A stretch of DNA of 23,697 nt. Origin: Clostridia bacterium. GTDB lineage: Bacteria; Bacillota; Clostridia; Peptostreptococcales; Anaerovoracaceae. The stretch is from contig CAAFTW010000060.1 in the NCBI GenBank assembly GCA_900766045.1, positions 1 to 23,697 of the forward strand, written 5' to 3'. Below are positions 1 to 7,710 of this stretch, one piece after another. Below the pieces are notes generated by a model. The model saw only the letters and a program-made list of their open reading frames with translations. It had not been told where the DNA came from and did not search any database. Numbering within the stretch: the stretch's first letter is position 1; every line of letters starts with the position of its first letter. The position numbers and the translations under genes were made by a program.

Positions 1-456
1 CCCTTTTCTTGAATTCGTAGCTGTATTTAGCCAAAAATATCGACCTCCAATCGTTAGATGCTTGGTCTAACTTTTGGGGGTCGGTACATTTTACACGTAT
101 ACACCGTTGCTTTTTTGCCATACGATAATTCGTTTTTCGATGAGATGATTAGGGGATCAGTTTGAACGTAAAAATGAAGCAAAATGTTGTATGTGTGTAT
201 ACAAAAATCCTTTAATTTTATCATGCATCCGGCTGTATTTCGCCAGCTGCTGGACGGCAGAGGCATCGGCTGGAGTCGGAGATACTGTATACACTGTTGT
301 GGGCGCTGCACAAGGAAATATCCCCTTGGCAGGTCGTTTTGTCGAAAATGTCATAGAATTAACAAATAATCGTTGGATATTTATGCTATAATAACAATCA
401 TGGCGTATAAATATCCATTGTACAAAATAAATACTTGTAAAATCCTGCCCGTTTTA
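1..456. other. Non-coding upstream region of the citrate operon
   Basis: No convincing gene is visible in these 456 bases. Open frames on both strands are short and have no ribosome site. The stretch is AT-rich except for about 225-345, which is more GC-rich and could be a decayed coding fragment, though I recognise no family. It holds three GTATAC motifs (97, 197, 287), a strong hairpin at 41-83, and a TGC-TATAAT extended -10 at 384-392 that lacks a good -35. It is most simply read as a long regulatory region for the operon starting at 525. Confidence 0.6.
41..83. terminator. Strong two-part hairpin, possible terminator of a gene left of the window
   Basis: CGACCTCCAA (41-50) pairs with TTGGGGGTCG (74-83) with one G-U pair, and inside it GTTAGA (53-58) pairs with TCTAAC (66-71) around a 7-nt loop. 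On the plus strand it is followed by a weak T-rich tract (ACATTTTAC); on the minus strand by ATATTTTTGG. The role is uncertain because the neighbouring gene lies outside the window. Confidence 0.4.
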
Positions 457-492
457 TTGACAGAATGCTCTGTCGGACATATACTTGTATAC
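97..492. promoter_or_regulatory. Cluster of GTATAC candidate operators for the GntR/FCD regulator
   Basis: GTATAC occurs at 97-102, 197-202, 287-292 and 487-492. The second and third extend to the 8-bp palindrome TGTATACA. The last overlaps the -10/start region of the 457-485 promoter. A further copy inside the first gene is a perfect 12-bp palindrome, ACCGTATACGGT (737-748). GntR regulators of the FCD group commonly bind short dyads with a GT...AC core, and one is encoded in this operon, so autoregulation is inferred. Binding is not shown by the sequence. Confidence 0.4.
457..485 (+). promoter_or_regulatory. Sigma-A type promoter of the citrate operon
   Basis: TTGACA (457-462), a 17-nt spacer and TATACT (480-485) match the housekeeping consensus closely. 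The expected start near 492 leaves about 33 nt of leader before the ATG at 525. A GTATAC site overlaps the start point. Confidence 0.8.
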
Positions 493-524
493 GTAAATAC
501 GAAAATAACGGAAGAGGTGATTAC

Positions 525-1901
525 ATGCTGGAACAATCTAAAAAGACACATTTACTTGAGCAGGCAAGTTATAAGTACAGTCTGCAGGATGTGAAGAAGC
601 CGAATCTTTACCGCGATATTTATGACTATGACAACGTGCCTAAAGTTGCGTTCAACCATCGCCGCGTTCCGATGAACATGCCGGAGGATATCTGGATTAC
701 GGACACAACTTTCCGTGATGGTCAGCAGTCCAGAGAACCGTATACGGTAAAGCAGATCGTGGATCTGTATAAGATGATGGCCCGGCTGGGAGGACCATAT
801 GGAATTATCCGCCAGTCGGAGTTTTTTGTGTACACGAAGAAGGACCGCGAGGCGCTGGAAAAGTGCATGGAACTGGGATATAAGTTCCCGGAGATTACGA
901 CATGGATCCGCGCGACCAAGAAGGATTTTCAGCTGGTAAAGGATCTGGGAATCAAGGAAACGGGTATTCTGGTATCCTGCAGCGATTATCACATCTTCCA
1001 TAAGATGAAGATGACCCGCCGCCAGGCTGTGGATTACTATCTGGAGACAATCCGCTCTGCCTTTGATGCCGGCCTGATTCCACGCTGCCATCTGGAGGAC
1101 ATTACCCGGGCAGACTTCTACGGATTTGTACTGCCGTTTATTACTGAGATCATGAAACTCTCTGATGAAACTGGTATTCCGGTCAAGATCCGTGCCTGCG
1201 ACACGATGGGCTATGGAATTCCGTATTCTGAAGTTGCGCTGCCGAGGAGTGTGCCGGGCATTATTTACGGTCTGCAGCATTATGCCGGCGTTCCGAGCGA
1301 GATGCTGGAGTGGCACGGTCATAACGATTTCTACAAGGCAGTGCCGAATGCGGCAACAGCCTGGCTTTACGGTGCCTGTGCCGTCAACTGCACACTGCTG
1401 GGAATCGGCGAGCGTACCGGAAACATTCCGCTGGAGGCCATGGTATTCGAATATGCGTCCCTGAGGGGATCGATGGACGGCATGGACCCAACGGTAATTA
1501 CGGAAATTGCCCGCTACTACAGAGATGAACTGCATTACAAGATTCCGCCGATGCAGCCGTTTGTCGGTGAGGATTTCAATGTCACCCGCGCAGGCATTCA
1601 CGCAGACGGACTTCTGAAGGATGAAGAGATTTACAACATCTTCAACACGAAGAAACTGCTGAACAGAAAGCCTGGAGTCGTCGTCAGCAAGACCAGCGGA
1701 AATGCCGGAATCGCTTACTGGATTAATGAGCATTACGGACTTCCGAAAGACCGCGAGGTTGAGAAGGATGACCCGAAAATCCATGAGATCAAGAAGTGGG
1801 TGGATGAGCAGTATGCAGACGGCAGAACCACCGCACTGGCCACCAGTGAGCTGGAGAAGCAGGTTAAGAAGCACTGGGGCGAGCACCCATTTCAGAAATA
1901 G
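525..1901 (+). CDS. Re-citrate synthase (homocitrate/isopropylmalate synthase superfamily)
   Basis: A 458-residue DRE-TIM metallolyase that probably condenses acetyl-CoA with oxaloacetate to citrate, as the Clostridium kluyveri Re-citrate synthase does. The family core is visible: DTTFRDGQQ at residues 60-68 (catalytic Arg and metal Asp), the metal-binding HGHND at 264-268, and GIGERTGN at 293-300. The ATG at 525 follows GGAAGAGGTG at a suitable distance; an upstream in-frame ATG at 465 lies before the -10 element and cannot be used from that promoter. The usual Si-type citrate synthase fold is absent, while aconitase and isocitrate dehydrogenase follow in the same operon. That context is the main reason for preferring citrate over homocitrate or isopropylmalate synthase. 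The fold is certain; the exact substrate is inferred. Confidence 0.85.
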   Translation: MLEQSKKTHLLEQASYKYSLQDVKKPNLYRDIYDYDNVPKVAFNHRRVPMNMPEDIWITDTTFRDGQQSREPYTVKQIVDLYKMMARLGGPYGIIRQSEFFVYTKKDREALEKCMELGYKFPEITTWIRATKKDFQLVKDLGIKETGILVSCSDYHIFHKMKMTRRQAVDYYLETIRSAFDAGLIPRCHLEDITRADFYGFVLPFITEIMKLSDETGIPVKIRACDTMGYGIPYSEVALPRSVPGIIYGLQHYAGVPSEMLEWHGHNDFYKAVPNAATAWLYGACAVNCTLLGIGERTGNIPLEAMVFEYASLRGSMDGMDPTVITEIARYYRDELHYKIPPMQPFVGEDFNVTRAGIHADGLLKDEEIYNIFNTKKLLNRKPGVVVSKTSGNAGIAYWINEHYGLPKDREVEKDDPKIHEIKKWVDEQYADGRTTALATSELEKQVKKHWGEHPFQK

Positions 1902-1934
1902 ACAAAAAGCGAATCAACCAAGGAGATAAAAACA

Positions 1935-2648
1935 GTGAAAATGGAATATAAGACAATCTCTCTGGCTGACCGGGTTTTCGACCAGCTGGAGCACAATATC
2001 CTGAACGGCACCTATGCCAGGGGAGAAATCATCAGTGAAAAGAGACTGACCGCAGAACTGGGGGTCAGCCGCACACCGATCAGGGAGGCGCTGAACCGTC
2101 TGATGGCGGAGGACCTGATTGAAGAGTCCACAAACGGAACGGTTGTTCTGGGTATGACCTTTGATGATGTCAGCGACATTTATGAAGTCAAGCGCCGTGT
2201 AGAAGTTCTGGCCACCAGAAGAGCAGCGGAGCACATCACCGATGAACAGCTCGCTGATATGAAGGAAATCATTGAGAAGCAGGAGTTCTACGCGCAGAAA
2301 AATGATACAGACAAGGTCAGAGATCTGGACACAGAATTCCATGATCTTCTCTACGTTGCGAGCCGGAGCCGTGTGCTGAAGAGAATTCTGCAGCCGCTCC
2401 ATCACAAGCTGATGCGTTACAGAAAGGCATCCCTGGAGCAGACAGAAAAGCGTCTGGCAGAGTCCATCGCAGAGCATCATCAGATTATGGACGCTCTGGC
2501 CGATCACGACGGCGATAAGGTCGAGACACTGATGCAGATGCATATCGAACATGCCTATAAGGGAGTTCTGCAGAGCTACGAGATTCTGTCAAAGAAAAAA
2601 GAGGAAGAACGCAAACAGGCTGCAGGTATTGTGGAAGGAGAGGAATAA
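1935..2648 (+). CDS. GntR family transcriptional regulator, FCD (FadR-like) subgroup
   Basis: A 237-residue regulator. Residues about 8-75 form the winged-helix DNA-binding domain, with the recognition segment ELGVSRTPIREALNRL at 41-56. Residues about 78-215 form the helical FCD effector domain. Its usual metal or carboxylate ligands appear as D132 and H136 (DTEFH), H181/H182 and H203/H206. GTG at 1935 is chosen because AGGAGA lies 8 nt before it; an ATG at 1941 is two codons later. The gene lies between Re-citrate synthase and aconitase, and its stop overlaps the next start (TAATG), so it is co-translated. The effector may be a TCA-cycle acid such as citrate, by analogy with the family; this is inference. 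Confidence 0.9.
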   Translation: MKMEYKTISLADRVFDQLEHNILNGTYARGEIISEKRLTAELGVSRTPIREALNRLMAEDLIEESTNGTVVLGMTFDDVSDIYEVKRRVEVLATRRAAEHITDEQLADMKEIIEKQEFYAQKNDTDKVRDLDTEFHDLLYVASRSRVLKRILQPLHHKLMRYRKASLEQTEKRLAESIAEHHQIMDALADHDGDKVETLMQMHIEHAYKGVLQSYEILSKKKEEERKQAAGIVEGEE

Positions 2649-4579
2649 TGGGACTGACCATTGCACAGAAAATCATTAAAAATCACCTGGTAAAGGGAGA
2701 GATGATTCCGGGAAAGGAAATCGGTCTGAAAATCGATCAGACACTGACCCAGGACGCGACAGGAACGATGGCGTATCTGGAATTTGAAGCGATGGGAATT
2801 CCTCGTGTAAAGACAGAGCTTTCCGTTGCCTACGTTGACCATAACACGCTGCAGTCCGGATTCATGAACGCGGATGACCACAGATTCATTCAGTCCATGG
2901 CCTATAAACACGGACTGAAGTTCTCCCGTCCGGGAAACGGCATCTGCCACCAGGTTCATCTGGAACGTTTCGGAAAGCCGGGAAAGACCCTGATCGGATC
3001 CGACAGCCATACTCCGACCGGCGGCGGAATCGGCATGCTGGCCATGGGAGCCGGCGGACTGGATGTAGCTGTTGCCATGGGCGGCGGAGCTTACTACATT
3101 AATATGCCGAAGATGATTAAGGTCAACCTGACCGGAACCCTGAAGCCGTTTGTCACAGCCAAGGATATTTCCCTTGAAATACTCCGCATTTTGTCTGTAA
3201 AAGGCGGCGTCGGATACATCGTAGAGTGGGGCGGCCCTGGCATTAAGCAGCTGTCCGTTCCTGAGCGTGCGACGATCACCAACATGGGAACAGAGCTCGG
3301 TGCGACCACATCCATCTTCCCTTCTGATGAGGTTACTCACGCTTTCCTGAAGGCAGAGGGAAGAGAAGAAGATTACACACCGCTGGCAAGCGACCCGGAC
3401 GCTGAGTACGATAAGGTTATCGACATCGATCTGGATAAGCTGGAGCCGATGATTGCCTGCCCGCACAGCCCGGATGCCGTCAAGACCGTTGCTTCCCTGA
3501 AAGGAACCAAAGTTGATCAGGTCTGCATTGGATCCTGCACCAACTCATCCCTGTTTGATATGCTGAAGGTTGCGGCCCTCCTGAAGGGAAAGGTCATCGA
3601 CCCGTCTGTCAGCCTCTCCATTTCACCGGGATCCAAGCAGGTTCTGACCATGCTGGCAGACTGCGGCGCACTGTCCGATATCATTGCTTCCGGAGCAAGA
3701 GTTCTGGAATGTGCCTGCGGCCCTTGCATCGGCATGGGATTTTCCCCGAACTCCGGCGGCGTTTCCCTGCGCACATTCAACCGTAACTTCTTAGGAAGAA
3801 GCGGAACCAAAGACGCAAAAGTCTTCCTGGTATCTCCGGAGACGGCTGTTGCCGCTGCACGGACCGGTGAAATCACCGATCCGAGACTCTTAGGAGAGAT
3901 GCCTGAGATCACGATGCCGGATTCCTTCAAGATTAACGATACTGCAGTTATCGATCCTGCACCTGTGGACAAGGCCGCAGAGGTAAAGATCCTGAAGGGA
4001 CCGAACATTAAGGAGTGCCCGCTGGGCGAGCCTGCGAAGGAAACCCTTGATGCAGAACTGATTTTGAAGGTAGAAGACAACATTACAACTGACCATATCA
4101 TGCCGGCAGGCTCCAAGATTCTGCCGTACCGTTCCAACATTCCGCACCTGTCCCAGTACTGCTTCGAGGTCGTCGATCCGACCTTCCCGGAGCGTGCGAA
4201 GAAGGCAGGCAGAGGAATCATCGTCGGCGGAGAAAACTATGGACAGGGTTCATCTCGTGAGCATGCAGCGCTCGTTCCGCTGTACCTGGGTGTACGCGCA
4301 GTCATCGCCAAGAGTTTTGCCCGCATTCACGCCGCCAACCTGATCAACGCAGGAATCCTTCCGCTGACCTTTAAAGATCCGGCGGATTACGATCAGCTGA
4401 CTCAGGGCGACAAGCTCGAAATCAGCGGTGTTCTGGAAGGACTCGAGTCCGGATCCTTCACGCTGAAAGACCTGACCAGCGGCGAAGAAATTCCGCTTGT
4501 GGGCCAGTTTACAGAGCGCCAGAAGACCATGATTAAGGATGGAGGACTTCTCCGCATGGTCGCTGCACAGAATGCTTAG
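2648..4579 (+). CDS. acn: Aconitate hydratase (single-chain aconitase, about 640-residue type)
   Basis: A 643-residue [4Fe-4S] hydro-lyase that interconverts citrate and isocitrate. Visible features are GSDSHT at 117-122, the cluster cysteines C297 (in CIGSCTNSS), C357 and C360 (CACGPC), and a C-terminal swivel domain with GQGSSREHA at 532-540. The length and layout resemble the shorter Aquifex-type aconitases, in which LeuC-like and LeuD-like parts are fused, rather than the roughly 900-residue AcnA. The ATG overlaps the regulator's stop by one base, with GGAGAGG just upstream, indicating translational coupling. An isopropylmalate or homoaconitate dehydratase is possible from sequence alone, but the flanking citrate-forming enzyme and isocitrate dehydrogenase favour aconitase. 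Confidence 0.9.
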   Translation: MGLTIAQKIIKNHLVKGEMIPGKEIGLKIDQTLTQDATGTMAYLEFEAMGIPRVKTELSVAYVDHNTLQSGFMNADDHRFIQSMAYKHGLKFSRPGNGICHQVHLERFGKPGKTLIGSDSHTPTGGGIGMLAMGAGGLDVAVAMGGGAYYINMPKMIKVNLTGTLKPFVTAKDISLEILRILSVKGGVGYIVEWGGPGIKQLSVPERATITNMGTELGATTSIFPSDEVTHAFLKAEGREEDYTPLASDPDAEYDKVIDIDLDKLEPMIACPHSPDAVKTVASLKGTKVDQVCIGSCTNSSLFDMLKVAALLKGKVIDPSVSLSISPGSKQVLTMLADCGALSDIIASGARVLECACGPCIGMGFSPNSGGVSLRTFNRNFLGRSGTKDAKVFLVSPETAVAAARTGEITDPRLLGEMPEITMPDSFKINDTAVIDPAPVDKAAEVKILKGPNIKECPLGEPAKETLDAELILKVEDNITTDHIMPAGSKILPYRSNIPHLSQYCFEVVDPTFPERAKKAGRGIIVGGENYGQGSSREHAALVPLYLGVRAVIAKSFARIHAANLINAGILPLTFKDPADYDQLTQGDKLEISGVLEGLESGSFTLKDLTSGEEIPLVGQFTERQKTMIKDGGLLRMVAAQNA

Positions 4580-4610
4580 ACAAAAATCAAATTGCCAGGA
4601 GAAAACGGAT

Positions 4611-5837
4611 ATGACAAGCGAAAGAGATAAGAAAGCTGCTGAACAGGGCGGCGGACTGAAGGAGCTGATTAACATGAGTTTAAAGGAAATTAACGAGATG
4701 ACGGTAGTGAGTGATGTGTGCGGTCAGTTCCGCACCCTGCTGACCGAACAGCTCGGCCGCGTCATGCGCATGGAAGAGGAAGCAAAAAATAAGAAAGACT
4801 TCCGCAATCTGCCGGTTGTCACGATCGGCATCTGCCCGGGAGACGGTATCGGACCGAGCATTTCCGAGCAGGCTGTCCGTGTGCTGAAGCATCTGCTCAG
4901 CGGACCGATTGAAGAAGGAAAGGTTATCCTGAAACAGATTGAAGGCCTGACCATTGAAAATCGTCTGGCACAGAAGAAGGCTGTTCCGGATGATGTTCTG
5001 GAAGAAATCAAGAAGTGCGATGTTCTTCTGAAGGGACCGACAACAACTCCGAAGGGAGGAACTCTGGAAAGCGCCAATGTTGCACTGAGAAGAGAGCTGG
5101 ATCTGTATGCAAACGTTCGCCCGGTTCAGGTTCCGGAAAAAGGCATCGACTGGATCTTCTTCAGAGAGAACACAGAGGATCTGTATGCAGTCGGAAGCCG
5201 CGGAATTGAAGTCCCTGGAAAACTTTCCATTGACTTCAAGGTCATCACAGAACCGGGAACACGTCGTATTGCGAAGGCAGCCTACGATTACGCTGTCGCA
5301 AACGGAAAGACAAATGTAAATATCGTCACCAAGGCGAATATCCTGAAGAAATCCGATGGCAACTTCTCCAGAATCTGCCATGAGCTGGCTATGAAATATC
5401 CGACTCTGAAGCTTCAGGACTGGTATATTGATATTATGACCGCCAAGCTGCTGGATGAGACCAGAAGAAAAGACTTCCAGGTATTCGTCCTTCCGAACCT
5501 GTATGGTGATATCATCACCGATGAGGCAGCAGAAATTCAGGGCGGCGTCGGAACGGCAGGAAGCTCCAATCTGGGTGACCAGTACGCAATGTTTGAGGCC
5601 GTACACGGGTCTGCAGACCGAATGATTGAAGAGGGAAGAGGCCAGTACGCCAACCCTGCCAGCCTGATCAAGGCGACAGCTATGATGCTTTCTCACATTG
5701 GTTATGATAAAGAGTCAGAGAAGCTGGATAAGGCACTGGATGAGTGCTGCGAGAAGGAAAAGAAGGTCGTGATCACCGGGCATAAGGACGGAGCGACCGG
5801 AGCAGAGTTCACCGATTATTTGATGAGCAAACTGTAA
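4611..5837 (+). CDS. icd: Isocitrate dehydrogenase (isocitrate/isopropylmalate dehydrogenase family)
   Basis: This enzyme oxidatively decarboxylates isocitrate to 2-oxoglutarate and completes the branch begun by the upstream genes. Family motifs are clear: GDGIGPSI (residues 77-84), a GPTTTPKGG loop, RENTEDLYAVG (substrate-contacting loop), TKANILKKSDG (catalytic Lys) and EAVHGSAD near the C-terminus. Two starts are credible. ATG 4611 has AGGAG 9 nt before it and gives 408 residues. ATG 4674 has AAGGAG 9 nt before it and gives 387 residues beginning MSLKEINEM. The extra 21 residues are charged and do not look like family sequence, so the inner start may be the main one. The coenzyme (NAD or NADP) cannot be settled by reading. 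It is the last gene of the operon. Confidence 0.87.
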   Translation: MTSERDKKAAEQGGGLKELINMSLKEINEMTVVSDVCGQFRTLLTEQLGRVMRMEEEAKNKKDFRNLPVVTIGICPGDGIGPSISEQAVRVLKHLLSGPIEEGKVILKQIEGLTIENRLAQKKAVPDDVLEEIKKCDVLLKGPTTTPKGGTLESANVALRRELDLYANVRPVQVPEKGIDWIFFRENTEDLYAVGSRGIEVPGKLSIDFKVITEPGTRRIAKAAYDYAVANGKTNVNIVTKANILKKSDGNFSRICHELAMKYPTLKLQDWYIDIMTAKLLDETRRKDFQVFVLPNLYGDIITDEAAEIQGGVGTAGSSNLGDQYAMFEAVHGSADRMIEEGRGQYANPASLIKATAMMLSHIGYDKESEKLDKALDECCEKEKKVVITGHKDGATGAEFTDYLMSKL

Positions 5838-5865
5838 AATTGTACAAATAACAATGCATGAATAT

Positions 5866-5904
5866 TCACCGGGACAGCTAGAATCCAGTCTCGGTGATTT
5901 TTTT
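5866..5904 (+). terminator. Rho-independent terminator of the citrate operon
   Basis: TCACCGGGAC (5866-5875) pairs with GTCTCGGTGA (5888-5897), with one G-U pair, around a 12-nt loop. Seven T residues follow directly. Confidence 0.93.
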
Positions 5905-6280
5905 ACAATCAATTAGAATGTGGTTTAGAACAAGGTATAAAATATCTAAAGTGATTCATAAAGATGTATTATCATCCAATATTATTTTCAGAAAATTAAT
6001 CTTAAAAGATTGAAGAGACATTTATTATATTGAAAATAAACATATTGCATAATCGCGATTTTATAATTTAGATGAAAACGGAATCGACATAAACGTCTGA
6101 ATAATAGGTAAAAAGCTCTTGCTTTCCTCATATCCGGTATGATACGATAGCGCTATGTCAGGAAATGTGAATGTGAAAAAAATATATTTTAAATAATTCG
6201 TTCATTAATACTTTAACGCGTTGTAGTATGAAAATTAAATTGGTAAATGTTGAGGAAATGTAAATTTATGGAGGTTACTT
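5905..6280. other. AT-rich upstream region of the first peptide cassette
   Basis: About 375 bases with no open frame of note. It carries the CodY-like box at 5983-5997 and a 10-bp palindrome ATAGCGCTAT near 6147. A weak promoter candidate is TTGCTT (6119-6124), 18 nt, TACGAT (6143-6148). No consensus promoter stands out, so the transcription start is uncertain. GGAGGT at 6270-6275 is the ribosome site for the gene at 6281. Confidence 0.6.
5983..5997. promoter_or_regulatory. CodY box upstream of the first transporter-peptidase cassette
   Basis: TATTTTCAGAAAATT matches the CodY consensus AATTTTCWGAAAATT at 14 of 15 positions. CodY represses peptide transport and peptidase genes in several Firmicutes when branched-chain amino acids and GTP are plentiful, which suits the downstream genes. 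The box lies about 285 bases before the start codon, so its exact relation to the promoter is unknown. Confidence 0.6.
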
Positions 6281-7681
6281 ATGTCAGAAACACGAGGCAG
6301 AAAGTATCCGATTGCCTTTTGGGTCTGCGGATGCACGGAAATTTTTGAACGTCTGTCCTTCTATCTCGGACGTTCGCTGATTCTGCTGTTTGTCGCGGCC
6401 ACGATCGCACACGGAGGTCTGGGCCTTTCGGATACCACCGCCGCAAAAATGCAGGCGGACCTGACCGCGTATTCGTATCTTGCCGGTATGCTGGGAAGCG
6501 TCTTCGTCGACCGGGTCGTCGGTGCCCGCTACACAACCCCGATCGGCGCACTGATTATCGCGTTCGGCTACTTCTGTGGATCTATCGCGCAGTCGTCGAA
6601 GCTGATCTACGTCATGATCTTCTGTGTGGCTCTTGGATTGGGATTTTTTAAGACGGGAGCAATGATCGGAAGAATTGTAAAGCCGGAACTGCTGAATTCC
6701 GCCTATTCTATCCGCTATTCACTGGTTAACGTCGGCGCCTTTATCGGGCCATTTGTCGCGGGCATCCTGTATGAACACGTATTCGCCCACGGCGATGTCC
6801 TGGGATTCCGTCCGTGCTTCCGCATGGCTGCAATTGTCATGCTGGCAGGATGTGCATGGTTCACCATCGGAATCTGGATGAAGGGCGGAGACGCCGGAAA
6901 GAAGCCGTTTAAGAAAGAAAAGACAAAAGAAGAGCTGGCAAGAGAGGCAGCTGAGAAAGCGAAGAATAAGGGCGAGTATAAGGAGAAACTGACCCCGATC
7001 GAGAAAAAACGTCTCTGGGCCATCGTCCTGATCTCCGCTTTCCAGATCGTATTCTGGATCTTCTGGTACCTGGCCTTCCTGCCGATCTATTACCACTGGA
7101 CGGATAACATGAACTGGACCATCGGAGGCTTCCATATCCCGACTGCATGGATCGATTCTGTCAATTCCATGTACTGTGTCATTCTGGGACCGATCACCGC
7201 GGCACTCTGGCAGAAGCTGTCAAAACGTCCGCAGGGCGACATGAGCCTGTTCAAGAAACTGGGATGCGGACTTTCCTTTATCGGTCTTGGCTATATTTAT
7301 TTTGCCATTATTGACACCGCAAGAGGAACAGCCAAGCCAACGGTTCTGCTGCTTCTGGTCTTCATGGCTTTCCTGACGCTGGGAGAAATGTTCTTCTCAC
7401 CGCTGGGCTCCGCCTTCATCGCTGAATACGCGCCGAGCCGCATGCTTTCCATCATGATGAGTGTCTGGGGACTGGGAATTTTCGCGGCTGCCAAGCTGTA
7501 CGGCTATGTCTATGAGTTCGTATTCGGCGGACGTTTCCAGTTCGCGCACGCCTGCATCGGCATCGCCATCGTTGCGTTCTTCTGCACGGTTGTGCTGTTT
7601 GCGATGGATAACAAGCTGACATCGCTGGTCAAGGATAAAAACAGCGATTCAAAGAACCAGACAAAGGAAAAAGCGGCCTAG
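6281..7681 (+). CDS. POT/PTR2 family proton-coupled peptide transporter, copy 1
   Basis: A 466-residue, roughly 12-segment major facilitator protein. POT hallmarks are TEIFERLSFYLGR near residue 20 (the ExxER motif plus aromatic residues), GLGFFKTGAMIGRIV (the G-x-G-xx-K motif) and AYSIRYSLVNVGAFIGPFVAG (the FYxxIN-GS motif). A charged cytoplasmic loop rich in Lys and Glu (about residues 207-245) separates the two halves. It most likely imports di- or tripeptides with protons. The start ATG follows GGAGGT by 5 nt. The Xaa-Pro aminopeptidase gene begins 29 nt after the stop, so the two are co-transcribed. A paralogue at 10133 is clearly related along its length. Several motif positions differ from textbook POT members, so the substrate range is open. 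Confidence 0.85.
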   Translation: MSETRGRKYPIAFWVCGCTEIFERLSFYLGRSLILLFVAATIAHGGLGLSDTTAAKMQADLTAYSYLAGMLGSVFVDRVVGARYTTPIGALIIAFGYFCGSIAQSSKLIYVMIFCVALGLGFFKTGAMIGRIVKPELLNSAYSIRYSLVNVGAFIGPFVAGILYEHVFAHGDVLGFRPCFRMAAIVMLAGCAWFTIGIWMKGGDAGKKPFKKEKTKEELAREAAEKAKNKGEYKEKLTPIEKKRLWAIVLISAFQIVFWIFWYLAFLPIYYHWTDNMNWTIGGFHIPTAWIDSVNSMYCVILGPITAALWQKLSKRPQGDMSLFKKLGCGLSFIGLGYIYFAIIDTARGTAKPTVLLLLVFMAFLTLGEMFFSPLGSAFIAEYAPSRMLSIMMSVWGLGIFAAAKLYGYVYEFVFGGRFQFAHACIGIAIVAFFCTVVLFAMDNKLTSLVKDKNSDSKNQTKEKAA

Positions 7682-7710
7682 GGGCCGATGTGGACAGAAA
7701 GGAGTATATC

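Noticed and set aside
53..71. GTTAGAT and GTCTAAC resembling integron attC core sites
   Set aside because: The order is reversed relative to attC (GTTRRRY comes before RYYYAAC) and only 5 bases separate them. It is better explained as the inner stem of the 41-83 hairpin.
157..391. Short open frames on both strands in the GC-richer patch before the citrate operon
   Set aside because: No ribosome site and no recognised motif, and frames are open on both strands. A decayed gene fragment is possible but cannot be supported.
552..1886. Long open frame antisense to Re-citrate synthase
   Set aside because: It mirrors the codon structure of a well-supported gene with all catalytic motifs and has no features of its own. 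The same applies to the other antisense frames, such as 11451-13295 and 21169-23181.
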